From positions 2,046,001 through 2,110,000 of the forward strand of contig CAVWFT010000002.1 of the NCBI GenBank assembly GCA_963754445.1: a DNA stretch of 64,000 nucleotides, read 5' to 3'. A program made the translations under genes and the position numbers. The notes beneath the pieces are model-generated. The model was given only the letters and a program-made list of their open reading frames with translations, was not told the origin of the DNA and ran no database searches. Below, piece after piece: positions 63,137 to 64,000 of this stretch (the first letter of the stretch is position 1; each line of letters starts with the position of its first letter). The stretch is from Bog-473 sp963754445 (GTDB lineage: Bacteria > Actinomycetota > Acidimicrobiia > Acidimicrobiales > RAAP-2).

Positions 63137-64000
63137 GTGCGCTCGGGCTTCGTGGCCATCGTGGGGCGGCCGAACGTCGGCAAGTCCACCCTGGTCAACC
63201 AGATCGTCGGTACCAAGGTCGCCATCACGTCGTCGCGTCCCAACACGACCAGGCACCGGATCCTGGGTGTCCTGCACGATCCCGAGGCCGAGGCCCAGAT
63301 CGTCTTCGTCGACACCCCGGGCATCCACAAGCCCAAGAGTGCGCTCGGCACCCGCCTCAACGAGACGGCGACGAGTGCGCTGAGCGACGTCGACGTGATC
63401 ATGCCGGTCGTCGACGCCATGGCGGCCATCGGCCCGGGGGACCGCACGGTGCTCGAGCGGGCGGTGCGCGAGGTGCAGCGCACCACGGCGGCCTGGAAGC
63501 GGGCCACCGCACTCGAGCAAGACGAGGGCGAGGACAGGGGCAAGGACGAGGACGACGGGGCGAAGGGGGACGAGGACCATGACGAGCCGGTGCCGCCGCC
63601 CGCACTCGTCGTCGTGGTCAACAAGCTCGACCGGGCGTCGTCGGATCAGACCCTCGAACGCCTGCTCCAGGTCAAGGCGGCCGTCGAGGCCTTGGGCGAC
63701 GTCCCCGACGTCGAGTACTTCCCCGTCTCGGCCCGCACGGGCAAGGGTGTGGAGGCCCTGAAGGCCCACCTGGTGGAGCGCCTGGCCGAGGGGCCCCCAT
63801 TCTTCCCCGACGACGTGATCACCGACACGCCCGAGGCGCTCTGGGTGGCGGAGCTCGTGCGCGAGCAGTTGCTGGCCAAGACGCGTGACGAGTTGCCGCA
63901 CTCCATCAGCTGCCGGGTGACGGAGTGGGAGTGGCCGCACATCCGGGTCGAGATCATCGTCGAGCGTGATTCGCAGAAGGCGATCGTCATCGGCAAGGGC
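63137..64000 (+). CDS. era: GTPase Era (partial, runs off the window)
   Basis: The first 288 residues of Era, which binds 16S rRNA 3' end during 30S assembly. G1 is VGRPNVGKSTLVNQ (residues 9-22), switch I is SSRPNTTRHRILG, G3 is VFVDTPGIHKPKSALGTRLN near 56, and G4 is VVVVNKLDRASS with NKLD at 162-165. An acidic low-complexity insertion (EDRGKDEDDGAKGDEDHDE, about residues 120-158) moves G4 some 38 residues later than usual. The KH domain begins at DELPHSISCRVTEWEW. The GTG at 63137 is 5 bp after the CNNM stop. Confidence 0.95.
   Translation, partial: MRSGFVAIVGRPNVGKSTLVNQIVGTKVAITSSRPNTTRHRILGVLHDPEAEAQIVFVDTPGIHKPKSALGTRLNETATSALSDVDVIMPVVDAMAAIGPGDRTVLERAVREVQRTTAAWKRATALEQDEGEDRGKDEDDGAKGDEDHDEPVPPPALVVVVNKLDRASSDQTLERLLQVKAAVEALGDVPDVEYFPVSARTGKGVEALKAHLVERLAEGPPFFPDDVITDTPEALWVAELVREQLLAKTRDELPHSISCRVTEWEWPHIRVEIIVERDSQKAIVIGKG

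Overview
The window is a 64 kb piece of a high-GC chromosome that most resembles an actinobacterium of the Acidimicrobiia type. That placement is an inference. It rests on three coenzyme F420-type enzymes (two luciferase-like, one Ddn-like), a FolP2-type dihydropteroate synthase homologue, an HU protein with a lysine/alanine/proline-rich tail, heavy use of GTG starts with GTGA/ATGA overlaps, and the order rpsT-lepA-hrcA-dnaJ-rsmE-hinT-phoH-ybeY-CNNM-era at the right end. No plasmid, prophage block, CRISPR array, rRNA or intact insertion sequence was seen.

Left part (1-20 kb). A leftward operon encodes a D12-class adenine methyltransferase, a PPK2 with a His/Gly-rich N-terminus and an F420-type oxidoreductase. 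A methyltransferase plus membrane protein pair and an AIM24 protein follow. A leftward VOC / carboxymuconolactone-decarboxylase-like / AttH-like operon lies beside the start of a decayed GH43 lipoprotein gene. At 10.1-13.8 kb a tightly overlapping operon encodes a 138-aa protein, three tandem-domain YbjQ-like (DUF74) paralogues and a SnoaL-like protein. A ferritin-like diiron protein, a zinc alcohol dehydrogenase, a DUF4190 protein, a DUF5522 protein, HU and further VOC and membrane proteins follow.

Middle part (20-38 kb). This is accessory in character. It holds a DUF929/VKOR disulfide module, a DUF885 peptidase-like protein, a GH26-like secreted glycosidase, two large Gly-rich secreted proteins, a TetR/alcohol dehydrogenase/VOC cluster, a GNAT and small secreted proteins. 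It also has several stretches of 400-850 bp with no convincing gene. A short-chain dehydrogenase is broken by an amber codon exactly at its catalytic Tyr, next to a SnoaL gene whose start also looks damaged. An 18-bp tandem repeat lies nearby.

Right part (38-64 kb). tRNA-Ala(GGC) and leuS are followed by a DUF6916-like/tail-collar pair, an F420-type oxidoreductase, a PAC2 protein, an APH-like phosphotransferase, a frameshifted thioredoxin-TPR gene, a folP2-type gene and holA. Between holA and rpsT sits a 6 kb island of mostly secreted proteins, including an 876-aa protein with exact 549-bp repeats. Members of a small secreted paralogue family occur on both sides of leuS (35.2, 48.3 and 48.5 kb). 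The window ends inside era, which carries an acidic insertion before its NKxD motif. A CIRCE operator precedes hrcA-dnaJ.
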